Source: an uncultured Oscillospiraceae bacterium | GTDB lineage: Bacteria > Bacillota > Clostridia > Oscillospirales > Oscillospiraceae | Assembly (NCBI GenBank): GCA_900769995.1 | Contig: CAAGIT010000127.1 | Coordinates: 1-20,810, forward strand | DNA: 20,810 bases | Direction: 5' to 3' | Part shown: in pieces, positions 14,258-20,810 of the stretch | How positions within the stretch are numbered: the first letter of the stretch is position 1 | Layout: every line of letters starts with the position of its first letter | Made by a program: the position numbers and the translations under genes | Notes under the pieces: generated by a model | The model's input: only the letters and a program-made list of their open reading frames with translations | The model's database searches: none | Told to the model about the DNA's origin: nothing

Positions 14258-16069
14258 TTAGGGCAATACAAATTCCGATCTGTCCTGCCCGTTGGTGAAC
14301 TTTTGATACTCGCTGCCGACTCTTTGCACAATGGCTTTGCACTCCGTGTAAACACAGGCTTCTCTGTACTTGCAGCTTTCGCAGCGGAAATCGCACTTGA
14401 ACAGGTAATCCTCATACGGAGACAGGCCGTTATCCACCTTTTCATACAGACGGTCTACATAGGTTTTCTCAAAGAACTTATACAGAATGATCCTGACCTT
14501 TTCTGCGGCGATGCCTCCCTGCGTCAGACGAATATACCTGGACACACACGAGAAATACCTGCGGGCATCCTCGTCAAACGAGGGGGTTCGGATGATCGAA
14601 TCGAGATATGTAAGTGCATCGCGATACGCGCCGAGGCGATACGCTGCATAGGAACGTGCAATGCAAAGAAGCAGGCTGCCGGGATTGCTCGCAATGGGCA
14701 GGCCAACCAATCTGCCGAATTGATAGTATCTGCCGTAAACGGTGCTGATGGACTTGGTATGCTGCATGAACAGGCTCAGCGCATAATCATCGGCGGCGGC
14801 AATATCCTTCAGCACCCTGCTCGTTTCGGATGCGAGAATCTCAGGGAAAGTATCCTGCAGATTGACCGCCTTTGCCTCGGAGAAGCCCGGAACAACAAAA
14901 CGGTAGCTGTGGAAGCCCAAATACGAGAAGTTTCTGACATAGACCGGCTTGCCAAGCGCCCGGTACACCTCCAGCATATATTGCAGCAGCTCGGTATTTG
15001 TTTTGTCGCTGTTGTCCGCAAATTCGGCGGGTTCTCTTGTACAGGTAAGCTCCTCCGTAAAGAAGTCGGCAGTGAAAACGCCGCTGGAGGTTTCGAGCTG
15101 ATTGATGACATTGCTCACAACGGGGAAATCGGCGGTTTTGCCGATGACCAAGCCGTTATGATTGACCGAGAAGGTCTTGACATTCTGTCCCTGGAACAGC
15201 TCTGTCAGGGTGCGCTCGATCGCGATCTCCAAAACAGGGTCGGCGCCGACGTTGACCCGATACGCCTGCGTTTCCTTGCTGATCAGGCGTGCGGCGATGA
15301 CGGGGAAGCCGTTGCCGAGGGAATAGTCCAGTATTTCAATATCGAATTTCCCGTCCTTACGAATCTGGTTGATGATATTCATGACAACCGGATAACGCTC
15401 CAGCACAGACTGCGGGATCGGAGGTGCGGCTTCTCCGCTGAGAAGCATTTGAAGCGATGCTCTGCGCTCCATCATTTCGGAGAGCGCGTGAACCCACGCC
15501 TCATCGCGGGTATTGCCGGCACAGCAGCCGTTGGTGGCGTATACCTGATCCACGAAGCCGATCGGCAGATAGACATACTTGTCCTCAAACAAGCTGTAGA
15601 ACGGAACGGCTGCGATCTTTCCGTCCTCCGCGCAGCCGTGGAGCTTGCAAAGCTCAAGGAGCGACTTTTTGGTAATATTGCCGCCGTATTCCTTGATGAT
15701 GTAATCCATCCATTCGCCGTTTTCCTCAAGCTCAGCCAACGTCATGTATTTGACATCGGGCGCATAGTTTTGGAGGTACATTTCCGGCTTGCGAATGATG
15801 TCCTGATACTTATAGAGGAACAAGCCGCCCTGCAGCCGTTCCACAAATTCAGCGTATGCGCTTGCACGCGCCAATTCCTCGGAAACACCCTTGCCGTTTG
15901 ACATAGGCGCATTGCCCTTTGCGGCAAGATTCAGGCTCCAGCAGTTATCCAGACCGGACTCCTTCCACGCTTCGGATGTTTCGATGCCGAGCTTCTGTAA
16001 GATCCCCTTGATCTTTTCGATTGTCTCGACCGGACTGACCTCTTTGAATTTTTCATCAATATATTTCAC
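14258..16069 (-). CDS. Stand-alone YcaO-family ATP-dependent protein with C-terminal cysteine cluster
   Basis: The protein has 603 residues from GTG 16069, which follows GGGAGG by 8 bases and a promoter at 16103-16131; the longer reading from 16225 would cross that promoter. YcaO proteins use ATP to activate backbone amides for cyclisation or thioamidation, or assist RimO-type methylthiolation. ATP/Mg motifs are visible: SNGKG (57-61), SAYAEFVER (S70, E74, E77, R78) and NGCCAGNT with SEMMER (N180, E198, E201, R202). The spacing and length resemble Escherichia coli YcaO, with a C-terminal helical TPR-like region (about 455-540). The end carries five cysteines, C559-x3-C-x2-C-x5-C-x4-C577, suggesting a metal site. 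No precursor peptide, E1-like partner, dehydrogenase or TfuA gene is adjacent. The substrate is unknown. Confidence 0.88.
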   Translation of the reverse strand: MKYIDEKFKEVSPVETIEKIKGILQKLGIETSEAWKESGLDNCWSLNLAAKGNAPMSNGKGVSEELARASAYAEFVERLQGGLFLYKYQDIIRKPEMYLQNYAPDVKYMTLAELEENGEWMDYIIKEYGGNITKKSLLELCKLHGCAEDGKIAAVPFYSLFEDKYVYLPIGFVDQVYATNGCCAGNTRDEAWVHALSEMMERRASLQMLLSGEAAPPIPQSVLERYPVVMNIINQIRKDGKFDIEILDYSLGNGFPVIAARLISKETQAYRVNVGADPVLEIAIERTLTELFQGQNVKTFSVNHNGLVIGKTADFPVVSNVINQLETSSGVFTADFFTEELTCTREPAEFADNSDKTNTELLQYMLEVYRALGKPVYVRNFSYLGFHSYRFVVPGFSEAKAVNLQDTFPEILASETSRVLKDIAAADDYALSLFMQHTKSISTVYGRYYQFGRLVGLPIASNPGSLLLCIARSYAAYRLGAYRDALTYLDSIIRTPSFDEDARRYFSCVSRYIRLTQGGIAAEKVRIILYKFFEKTYVDRLYEKVDNGLSPYEDYLFKCDFRCESCKYREACVYTECKAIVQRVGSEYQKFTNGQDRSEFVLP

Positions 16070-16102
16070 GCAGGCAACCTCCCATACGTTGATAATGTAA
16101 AC

Positions 16103-16131
16103 ATTGTACCATGCCGGCACAGGCTTTTCAA
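16103..16131 (-). promoter_or_regulatory. Promoter of the YcaO gene
   Basis: On the minus strand TTGAAA (16131-16126), a 17-base spacer and TACAAT (16108-16103) lie 33 bases before the GTG start. This supports the shorter start and an independent transcript. Confidence 0.8.
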
Positions 16132-16149
16132 CAAAAACATCGAAGGAAA

Positions 16150-16178
16150 CTCCCGAATCGAAATTTTCGACTCGGGAG
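16150..16178 (-). terminator. Terminator of the DUF2207-yfbR-HAD operon
   Basis: A 13-bp stem (16178-16166 with 16162-16150, one G-T pair) has a 3-base loop, followed on the minus strand by TTTCC and then GTTTTTG. It begins 9 bases after the HAD stop codon and isolates that operon from the YcaO gene. Confidence 0.8.
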
Positions 16179-16187
16179 TTGGCGATA

Positions 16188-17036
16188 TTACAGCATTTTT
16201 TCCAGCGTTTGAATGACAGCGGCAACGCTGCCCTCCGCGCACGGAACGGTCAGACGGCAGAAGGGTTCGTTTTTCAGTGCCGGATCGCAGTCGGCGGGGC
16301 AGAACGCAAAATCGGCCTCGCGGAGCATGGAATAGTCGTTCATCGCATCGCCGATGCAAACAAGGGTCTTGTTTCCCAGTTCCTGCGCCAGCTTTCGGGC
16401 GGCGATGCCCTTGCTGGCAGTGGCGCTGCCGATCTCCAATACGCGGGGCATGGAGCGGTCAACATAGCATTTGCCGCGGCAGAACTCCGCCAAATACGCC
16501 GTGAATTTTCGGAAGGCTTCCGCCTTTTCCTGCGGCACGGCATCGTAGCTCTCCAAAACGCGTGCATCGAAGTCACCGATGACGATTTTGATCCACGGGA
16601 ACGGCGGATTCTCGGTCACGGCAACGGCATCCAGACCGCTTTTGCATAGGAATTGCGCGCGATAGGATTCGGGTCGGAACACGTAGTGGTGCTCCAAGTC
16701 CTGAATTTCCAGGCAGAGCGTATTGTCGTAGGCAAGGGCGGCTTCCAAAATGGACGGAGCAAAATCCTCCGGCAGCGGCTCACAGGCTTGCAGAGTTTCC
16801 GTGCTGTAATCGTAGCGGACAGCGCCGTTATAGAGGATGCAGGGCGCGTTTTTCGGCACAAGCGCCGCCTTATCACGGAACAGGGGAATACTGCGTCCGC
16901 TGGCAACGGTAAACGTGCCGCCCTCATCCATAAAATAGCGGATAGCATCGATGTTGTTCGACGGAATCTCATTGTTGGAATTGGTCAGCGTATGGTCAAA
17001 ATCGCTGGCGATCAGGATGTTGGCAAATTTTCCCAT
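16188..17036 (-). CDS. HAD-superfamily hydrolase, Cof/type IIB phosphatase
   Basis: The protein has 282 residues. It is a cytoplasmic phosphatase of the Cof subfamily, acting through an aspartyl-phosphate. Motif I is DFDHTLT with nucleophile Asp12 and acid/base Asp14, motif II includes VASGRS, motif III Lys is Lys209 (ATASKGIAARKLA), and motif IV is GDAMND at 229-234. A C2-type cap lies between about residues 85 and 190. All the catalytic residues are present. The substrate cannot be predicted; many relatives act on sugar phosphates, nucleotides or cofactor phosphates. GGGAGG precedes the ATG. It starts 24 bp after yfbR and is the last gene of the operon. The link to a 5'-deoxynucleotidase makes a nucleotide-type substrate possible, but this is inference. 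Confidence 0.9.
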   Translation of the reverse strand: MGKFANILIASDFDHTLTNSNNEIPSNNIDAIRYFMDEGGTFTVASGRSIPLFRDKAALVPKNAPCILYNGAVRYDYSTETLQACEPLPEDFAPSILEAALAYDNTLCLEIQDLEHHYVFRPESYRAQFLCKSGLDAVAVTENPPFPWIKIVIGDFDARVLESYDAVPQEKAEAFRKFTAYLAEFCRGKCYVDRSMPRVLEIGSATASKGIAARKLAQELGNKTLVCIGDAMNDYSMLREADFAFCPADCDPALKNEPFCRLTVPCAEGSVAAVIQTLEKML

Positions 17037-17060
17037 AGGGAACCTCCCGTGACAGAATTT

Positions 17061-17639
17061 TTAACGAAGCTCGTCGAGGTCGCGTGAGAACGCCGGCAGA
17101 CAGTGCTCGATGAACCAGTCCAGCTCCGGCAGGTGCATTTCGTCCAGTGCGCTTCGGGTTTGAATCGAAGCGGAGGCAAATTCCAAATTACCGGCTTTCA
17201 GCTCTTCAATACATTTAATATGCGCAGACAGCTTATCCGCCGCCTTGACGATGGAAAAAACCGTCTCATCCTCCTCGTGCACCAGCGGGGCATAGCTCCC
17301 GCGCAGCTCCTCGGGCAGCATTGCCAGCAGCTTATCCCCGCTGATACGCTCGACCTGCTTGTAGGCGCGCTTGATGTCGGGATTGAAATACTTGACCGGC
17401 GTGGGAAGATCGCCCGTAAGGATTTCGGAGGCATCGTGAAACAGCGCGGCAGTGGCGCAGCGTTCCGGATCGGCATCCAGCTTCAGAATATCACGGCGAA
17501 TGAGCGCCAGACCGTGCGCCAATACAGCGACCATGTGGCTGTGCTCCTGGATATTTTCAGAGAAGGTGTTGCGCATCAGCCCCCAACGGGTGATATAGCG
17601 CATACGCGACAGAAGCGCGAAAAACTGATAATCCTGCAT
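17061..17639 (-). CDS. yfbR: 5'-deoxynucleotidase, HD-domain, YfbR family
   Basis: The protein has 192 residues, close to the 199 of Escherichia coli YfbR. YfbR removes the 5'-phosphate from deoxyribonucleoside monophosphates and helps control dNTP pools. The HD metal site is intact: His33 (QEHSHMV), His68-Asp69 (FHDASEILTGDLPTPVK) and Asp135 (VKAADKL). Arg18-Trp19, which recognise deoxyribose in the E. coli enzyme, are also conserved (ITRWGLMRN). The start ATG follows AGGAG by 6 bases and lies 9 bp after the DUF2207 stop, so the genes are translationally close. It is the middle gene of a three-gene operon. Confidence 0.95.
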   Translation of the reverse strand: MQDYQFFALLSRMRYITRWGLMRNTFSENIQEHSHMVAVLAHGLALIRRDILKLDADPERCATAALFHDASEILTGDLPTPVKYFNPDIKRAYKQVERISGDKLLAMLPEELRGSYAPLVHEEDETVFSIVKAADKLSAHIKCIEELKAGNLEFASASIQTRSALDEMHLPELDWFIEHCLPAFSRDLDELR

Positions 17640-17648
17640 AAACAGCTC

Positions 17649-19466
17649 CTATCTCCTCGGCCGACGGGCACGGCCTGTGGTTTGACGGGGACGACCGGAA
17701 GGTCTGCGGGAACGGGTTGCGTGGGGACGAGATGCGGTTTTTGTTCGGCGGGCACGCTTTTCCGGCTGCGGGTGCGAGGACGGATCGAGCAAACGGAAAA
17801 GGACACTGTTTGCATCCGCACGAATTGCGGAGACAATGTCAGAATAAATATGGTAAAAAACAAGTGCATTCTTCGGCTCTCGGCGGGCATCGCTCAACCA
17901 TGGGCACAGCTCCATCGGCAGGTGCTTGCAGTGCTTGGAAAAGACCGCGCCGACACCGAGCAGCTCGGCAAAGGGCAGGGTGCGGTAGAAATACTGACCA
18001 TCTGCGGCGAGAGCGTTGAGCAGCGTGTCCATATCCGCAGTGCGCAGAAAATGGCGCAGACCGAGCAGCTCGCGCACGGTGTCGTTGCCCTCGGGAGTTC
18101 TGCGCTTGCCGAACACGGTAAACAGTGCAAAGAAAGCGTGCAGCAACAAATTCCAAAGCATCAGACCGGTGCAGCCGGCAAACGCGGCAAACAGGAGCAG
18201 AAGGCCTGCTGATGCCGCGCTGAGCGTGACACGGAGATAACGTCTGCGCAGAATTTCCGGAATTCCCAGCCGGAACTGATCGCACAGGAAGGTGGAACCT
18301 GCTGCAAGAATCGGAATCAGCAGCCAACGGATCGAGATTTCCGCGACCCAAAGGTCAAAGAGCATGAGATTGAGCGCAAAAGATGCAAGCAGCATCGTCC
18401 AACGCAGCAGCTTGGGACTGCCGCCGTTTGAAACGAACAGGCGCTGCTGCCAGCCCTGCTGCAGGGAACCGGCAGACTCGGCAGCTCGCTGACGGAAGCG
18501 TTCCGTCGTCGCATCTACGGTGTCACCGTTTTTGAAGATCTTGTCGAACAGACGGCGTTCGGAGAATTTGCGTTCATTGCCCATGTCCATCTGCTTTTGC
18601 AGTAAAATGCGTCCGCGACGGGTGCGATGGATGGTGAGATAGCCCAGATTGCCCCAATGCGCAAGGGTCGCGGCAATATCAGGTTCTGTGCCATAGAGCT
18701 GACACGCCAATTCTCCGGCGGTCGCCTCCATGCCAACGGTGTTTTGTTTTTTCGGCAGGAGGGGTTCACCACGCAGAGTGAAGAACCAGTAGAGTAAGGA
18801 CAGTGCAGAGAGAATATAGAAAACCGTGCGGAAAATCGACACGGTAGTGCCGCGCAGATGATAAAGCTCGAAGGTGTCGGCGGGAAACTGCAGCGTCATG
18901 GAGAGCTGCTCGTGATCCTTGAGCGCCGTGGTGGAGGAAACATCGATCGTGCGCTCCTCGCTGATCTGAATGTTGAGATAATTATCAATGACATCGCCGT
19001 AATAGGCACTGCTCCAGAGGGGATACGCGGTAATTTCCGTTGGAAACTGCATATGCAGCGACAGCGAAGCGATCGGATAGCTCCAACCCTTTTCGATGAT
19101 GTCCACAGAGAACATTTGACCTTCCTCGTTATTGAACACCGCGCACGGGAGCGTATATGCGCACATAAAGGTACGCTCGCCCATAAAAGCGCCGGCTTCG
19201 GTAAATACGGCACACTCCACGCCGTCGATTGTTTCAATCGTATAGGACGCACCGGAAGCGGTAATGTCATCGGCATCCGTTCCGAGCGGAAACACAAAGC
19301 GATTGGGACTGTCGGAAAAACTGACATTCGCCGTAACGGTAATTGAGATTTCGCCGTCTGCATTGACGATCATTTCCTGCTTTAGAGAGGTGATTTGATC
19401 ACCGGCAGCGGACGAATAGGCAGACAGCAGAAAGATGCAAAAGAAAATCAAAAGAGCTTTTCGCAC
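17649..19466 (-). CDS. DUF2207-family multi-pass membrane protein with Arg-rich tail
   Basis: The protein has 605 residues from GTG 19466, preceded by AAAGGAGG at 7 bases. A longer reading to 19526 would run into the promoter. A signal peptide (about 1-22) is followed by an extracellular DUF2207 beta-rich domain (about 25-215), a membrane helix (about 222-242), a cytoplasmic winged-helix-like region (TAGELACQLYGTEPDIAATLAHW, then LGYLTI), several more membrane helices (about 355-455), and the conserved C-terminal block RELLGLRHFLRTADMD with LPFAELLGVG. The last about 40 residues are unusually basic, with many Arg and Pro. The family's function is unknown; I infer an envelope role from topology. 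It is the first gene of the operon with yfbR and the HAD phosphatase. Confidence 0.85.
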   Translation of the reverse strand: MRKALLIFFCIFLLSAYSSAAGDQITSLKQEMIVNADGEISITVTANVSFSDSPNRFVFPLGTDADDITASGASYTIETIDGVECAVFTEAGAFMGERTFMCAYTLPCAVFNNEEGQMFSVDIIEKGWSYPIASLSLHMQFPTEITAYPLWSSAYYGDVIDNYLNIQISEERTIDVSSTTALKDHEQLSMTLQFPADTFELYHLRGTTVSIFRTVFYILSALSLLYWFFTLRGEPLLPKKQNTVGMEATAGELACQLYGTEPDIAATLAHWGNLGYLTIHRTRRGRILLQKQMDMGNERKFSERRLFDKIFKNGDTVDATTERFRQRAAESAGSLQQGWQQRLFVSNGGSPKLLRWTMLLASFALNLMLFDLWVAEISIRWLLIPILAAGSTFLCDQFRLGIPEILRRRYLRVTLSAASAGLLLLFAAFAGCTGLMLWNLLLHAFFALFTVFGKRRTPEGNDTVRELLGLRHFLRTADMDTLLNALAADGQYFYRTLPFAELLGVGAVFSKHCKHLPMELCPWLSDARREPKNALVFYHIYSDIVSAIRADANSVLFRLLDPSSHPQPEKRARRTKTASRPHATRSRRPSGRPRQTTGRARRPRR

Positions 19467-19497
19467 AGAAGAACCTCCTTTCCGCAGAATCACCGAC

Positions 19498-19526
19498 AGC
19501 ATATCACAAAAACCGCAAAAAAGCAA
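19498..19526 (-). promoter_or_regulatory. Promoter of the DUF2207-yfbR-HAD operon
   Basis: On the minus strand TTGCTT (19526-19521), a 17-base spacer and TATGCT (19503-19498) with an extended TGA just before the -10. It lies about 32 bases before the GTG start. The -35 overlaps the T-run of the terminator at 19517-19556. Confidence 0.75.
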
Positions 19527-19556
19527 CCCGCCCGAACGCCGGATTCGGGAAGGTTG
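19517..19556 (-). terminator. Minus-strand terminator with no visible gene to end
   Basis: The outer stem CAACC/GGTTG (19524-19528 with 19552-19556) and inner stem CCCGAA/TTCGGG (19531-19536 with 19544-19549) are joined by a 2x2 internal loop. On the minus strand the structure is followed by CTTTTTTG. No minus-strand gene is seen between it and the 5S remnant at 20371. Confidence 0.7.
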
Positions 19557-19725
19557 ATAAAAAATGCATCTGTTAAATTCAGGTACAAATAAAAAATGTC
19601 AGCGAAGACGCGAAATCATCTTCCTCCATAAGCACTTCGGCCTGTCTGCATCAGATGTTGAACCAGCGGTTGCTTTGCGCAACCGTCATAACGGGCATAG
19701 TCTGCACAGCGAAATATTCTCACTG
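19557..19725. other. Intergenic stretch without a recognised gene
   Basis: Together with the flanking promoters this forms a gap of about 360 bp between divergent genes. It holds a 7-bp hairpin (19667-19673 with 19679-19685) and no convincing coding frame. Upstream extension of the lipoprotein frame through here is rejected because a promoter lies inside it. A decayed gene is possible. Confidence 0.4.
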
Positions 19726-19754
19726 TTTACTTTAGTTAGTTTATGCGCTATAAT
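19726..19754 (+). promoter_or_regulatory. Promoter of the small lipoprotein gene
   Basis: TTTACT (19726-19731), a 17-base spacer and a perfect TATAAT (19749-19754). The transcript would start near 19761, leaving about 67 bases of leader before the ATG at 19828. Confidence 0.75.
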
Positions 19755-19827
19755 AGAAAGGGAGAGGAGAAAACCTGACATCAAGCAAACAAGATGCCTT
19801 GAAGAGAAAACGAAAGGATATGGACAA

Positions 19828-20241
19828 ATGAAAAAGAAAAGACTTCTTCAAATAGTCTGTATGTTGTTGCTTGTCTGTCTGACGCTGTGTTCGTGCAACA
19901 GCACAAAGCACTATTCCCGAAAAATTCTCGGGCAGTGGCAGCTCAGCAATTGCAGTCCGGAAAACGGGGAGAGATATTTATCGAGCTATCTTGTGTTTTC
20001 AGAAGACCATACTTGCGAGGGTGAGTTTGGCGCTCCAATGTCGTGGATGCTCTTTGACAATATTCTAAACATTTTCAGCACGGACGCCAAGATGGACACA
20101 ATAACTTATTCTATCACTTCAATGAACATGGAAAAAATGGCGATCTCCTTTACAAGATACGGGAAAACCTACACTGCAGAATACACAAGAGTGTATCATG
20201 ACTTGAACTATGATGAAGTAAATAATGTAATACAAGAATAA
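19828..20241 (+). CDS. Small lipoprotein, lipocalin-like
   Basis: The protein has 137 residues from ATG 19828, with a weak AAAGGA 10 or more bases upstream. A lipoprotein signal peptide ends LCSC (Cys23). The mature part starts with ILGQWQLSNC and has a FSEDHTCEGEF turn and the late strands AISFTRYGKTYTAEYTRVY, the general pattern of small lipocalin-like lipoproteins (GxWxL). It is only loosely like the GTYxL lipoproteins at 5878-7213. Its codons and base composition are more AT-rich than the rest of the window, suggesting a recently gained or fast-changing gene. It has no operon partners and lies between a divergent operon and rRNA remnants. The function is unknown. Confidence 0.75.
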   Translation: MKKKRLLQIVCMLLLVCLTLCSCNSTKHYSRKILGQWQLSNCSPENGERYLSSYLVFSEDHTCEGEFGAPMSWMLFDNILNIFSTDAKMDTITYSITSMNMEKMAISFTRYGKTYTAEYTRVYHDLNYDEVNNVIQE

Positions 20242-20340
20242 TTGCAATACCTGCGCATATTGTGGTTTTGGTACTTACGGGCTGTTTTTTCGGCTGTTTT
20301 GGCCAAAAACGGTTGAACTTCATATCAACCAGAGAATGTC

Positions 20341-20370
20341 AAAGCCCTCCTGATTTATCAGGAGGGCTTT
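20341..20370. terminator. Terminator attached to the 5S remnant
   Basis: A perfect 13-bp stem (20341-20353 with 20358-20370) with a TTTA loop lies directly next to the 3' end of the 5S-like fragment on the minus strand. It could also end the plus-strand lipoprotein transcript; T-runs are short both ways. Confidence 0.75.
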
Positions 20371-20418
20371 GTGTTGGCATTTGCTATTTTTACAGCCAGA
20401 GGCAACTATCGTTCGGCG
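20371..20418 (-). pseudogene. Remnant of a 5S rRNA gene 3' end
   Basis: Read on the minus strand, this stretch matches the 3' tail of the 5S gene at the right edge almost base for base (CGATAGTTGCC, CTGGCTGT, AAAATAG, ATGCCAACAC). It has a deletion of about 5 bases, one inserted base and a few substitutions. The 5' part of 5S is missing, so it cannot make a working 5S. It keeps its own terminator at 20341-20370. Confidence 0.75.
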
Positions 20419-20451
20419 TTAAGAAACCGTCCGACTGTTTTAGCCGAAACG

Positions 20452-20720
20452 ATAGAAAAAACCACCGTATTTCTTCCTATCATGGCTGAATGACAAAAGA
20501 CGCCGTAGAGGAGGCGTTTCGCCTCCCGTTTTTTGGGACGGGAAACCCGTCCCCTACGATGGGAAACGTGAATCAAACCCGTAGGGGCGGATACTATCCG
20601 CCTCTTGAAAATCTTAAAACTTCAGGCGGCTATCAGCCGCCTGTTATGCCGTGTTGTGTCAGGCGGCTGATAGCCGCCCTTACAGTTACGATAACATAGA
20701 AAAAACCACCGAAATTCTTC
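20452..20720. repeat. 25-bp direct repeats flanking the palindrome cluster
   Basis: ATAGAAAAAACCACCG is identical at 20452-20467 and 20696-20711, and the next nine bases match at seven, giving 23 of 25 identical. The right copy is the first half of the 5S terminator; the left copy has lost the second half of that stem. The palindrome cluster lies between them. Confidence 0.75.
20505..20680. repeat. Mosaic of five short GC-rich palindromes (REP-like)
   Basis: Five near-perfect hairpins with 3-base loops occur at 20510-20526, 20535-20553, 20586-20602, 20624-20642 and 20662-20678. The fourth and fifth are exact reverse complements of each other. CCCCTACG (20551-20558) and CGTAGGGG (20580-20587) form a further inverted pair. 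GTAGGGG-flanked palindromes of this sort are typical dispersed intergenic repeats of Oscillospiraceae-type genomes, from general knowledge. No coding frame is supported. Confidence 0.75.
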
Positions 20721-20728
20721 GGTGGTTT
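20700..20728 (-). terminator. Terminator of the 5S rRNA gene / rRNA operon
   Basis: An 11-bp perfect stem (20703-20713 with 20718-20728) with a 4-base loop is followed by TTTTTTC on the minus strand. It begins 2 bases after the 3' end of the 5S gene. Confidence 0.88.
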
Positions 20729-20730
20729 CT

Positions 20731-20810
20731 GTGTTGGCATTACCTATTTTCACAGCCAGTCGCCCGGCAACTATCGTCGGCGCAGATGAGCTTAACTTCT
20801 GTGTTCGGGA
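20731..20810 (-). rRNA. rrf: 5S ribosomal RNA, partial (3' part)
   Basis: On the minus strand the sequence opens TCCCGAACACAGAAGTTAAG, the conserved loop B/C region of bacterial 5S rRNA, continues CGCCGACGATAGT and ends ATGCCAACAC, the strand that pairs with the 5S 5' end. About 80 nt are present; the 5' part lies beyond the right edge. A terminator follows at once. In this position the 5S is probably the last gene of an rRNA operon running in from the right. Confidence 0.9.

Noticed and set aside
14252..15901. A 549-codon plus-strand frame opposite the YcaO gene
   Set aside because: The minus strand carries the YcaO motifs, a promoter and a ribosome site. The plus frame has none of these and would start in the shared terminator region.
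16070..16187. RiPP precursor peptide next to YcaO
   Set aside because: The gap holds only a promoter and a terminator; no short frame with a ribosome site and a Cys/Ser/Thr-rich core was found.
19564..19827. N-terminal extension of the small lipoprotein by 88 codons
   Set aside because: A TTTACT-17-TATAAT promoter lies within it, and the extension would bury the lipoprotein signal peptide.
20505..20680. Possible CRISPR array
   Set aside because: The repeats are different palindromes with irregular spacing and opposite orientations; there are no equal repeats with unique spacers and no cas genes.
20262..20699. Two short plus-strand open frames in the palindrome/5S-remnant region
   Set aside because: They cross a terminator, the 5S remnant and hairpin repeats, and have no ribosome site or recognisable protein.

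Overview
The window looks like the chromosome of a Gram-positive Clostridia, most likely Oscillospiraceae/Ruminococcaceae. This rests on strong AAGGAGG-type ribosome sites, near-consensus sigma-A promoters, SLH and YkuD wall proteins, a Na+-pump decarboxylase module, a Clostridia-type 5S tail and a Gly-Arg-His-Gln-Lys tRNA cluster. Base composition is moderately GC-rich and drops in the last 1.3 kb. The family-level placement is inference.

Layout. (1) 1-513, minus: an OadG-type membrane subunit and the start of a biotin carrier protein of a sodium-pumping decarboxylase, continuing off the left edge. (2) 599-5050: two divergent single-pass proteins share one promoter region. One is a 997-residue protein-kinase-fold/FN3 protein whose catalytic-loop Asp is replaced by Asn. 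The other is a zinc-ribbon/Ig-like protein. (3) 5146-5743, minus: five tRNAs behind a TTGACA-17-TAGTAT promoter. (4) 5878-10526, minus: an SPFH / double-zinc-ribbon / TPM operon resembling Bacillus ydjI-ydjG-ydjH, followed by two related lipoproteins, one with the domain duplicated. (5) 10736-14209, plus: an M18 aminopeptidase and an SLH / beta-solenoid / L,D-transpeptidase protein in one apparent operon. (6) 14258-16069, minus: a stand-alone YcaO with a C-terminal cysteine cluster and its own promoter. (7) 16188-19466, minus: a DUF2207 membrane protein, YfbR 5'-deoxynucleotidase and HAD phosphatase in one operon ending at a clear terminator. (8) 19557-20810: a small AT-rich lipoprotein gene, then a 5S rRNA tail fragment, a mosaic of short GC-rich palindromes and, at the right edge on the minus strand, the 3' part of a 5S rRNA gene. 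An rRNA operon therefore probably continues to the right.

The common theme is the cell envelope: surface anchoring and cross-linking (SLH-YkuD), membrane-stress-type scaffolding (SPFH/ZnR/TPM), two proteins joining a cytoplasmic sensor-like domain to extracellular Ig/FN3 domains, and several lipoproteins. The best candidates for unfamiliar biology are the pseudokinase/zinc-ribbon pair, the SPFH operon with its lipoprotein satellites, and the orphan YcaO. No CRISPR array, phage, transposase or restriction system was seen.
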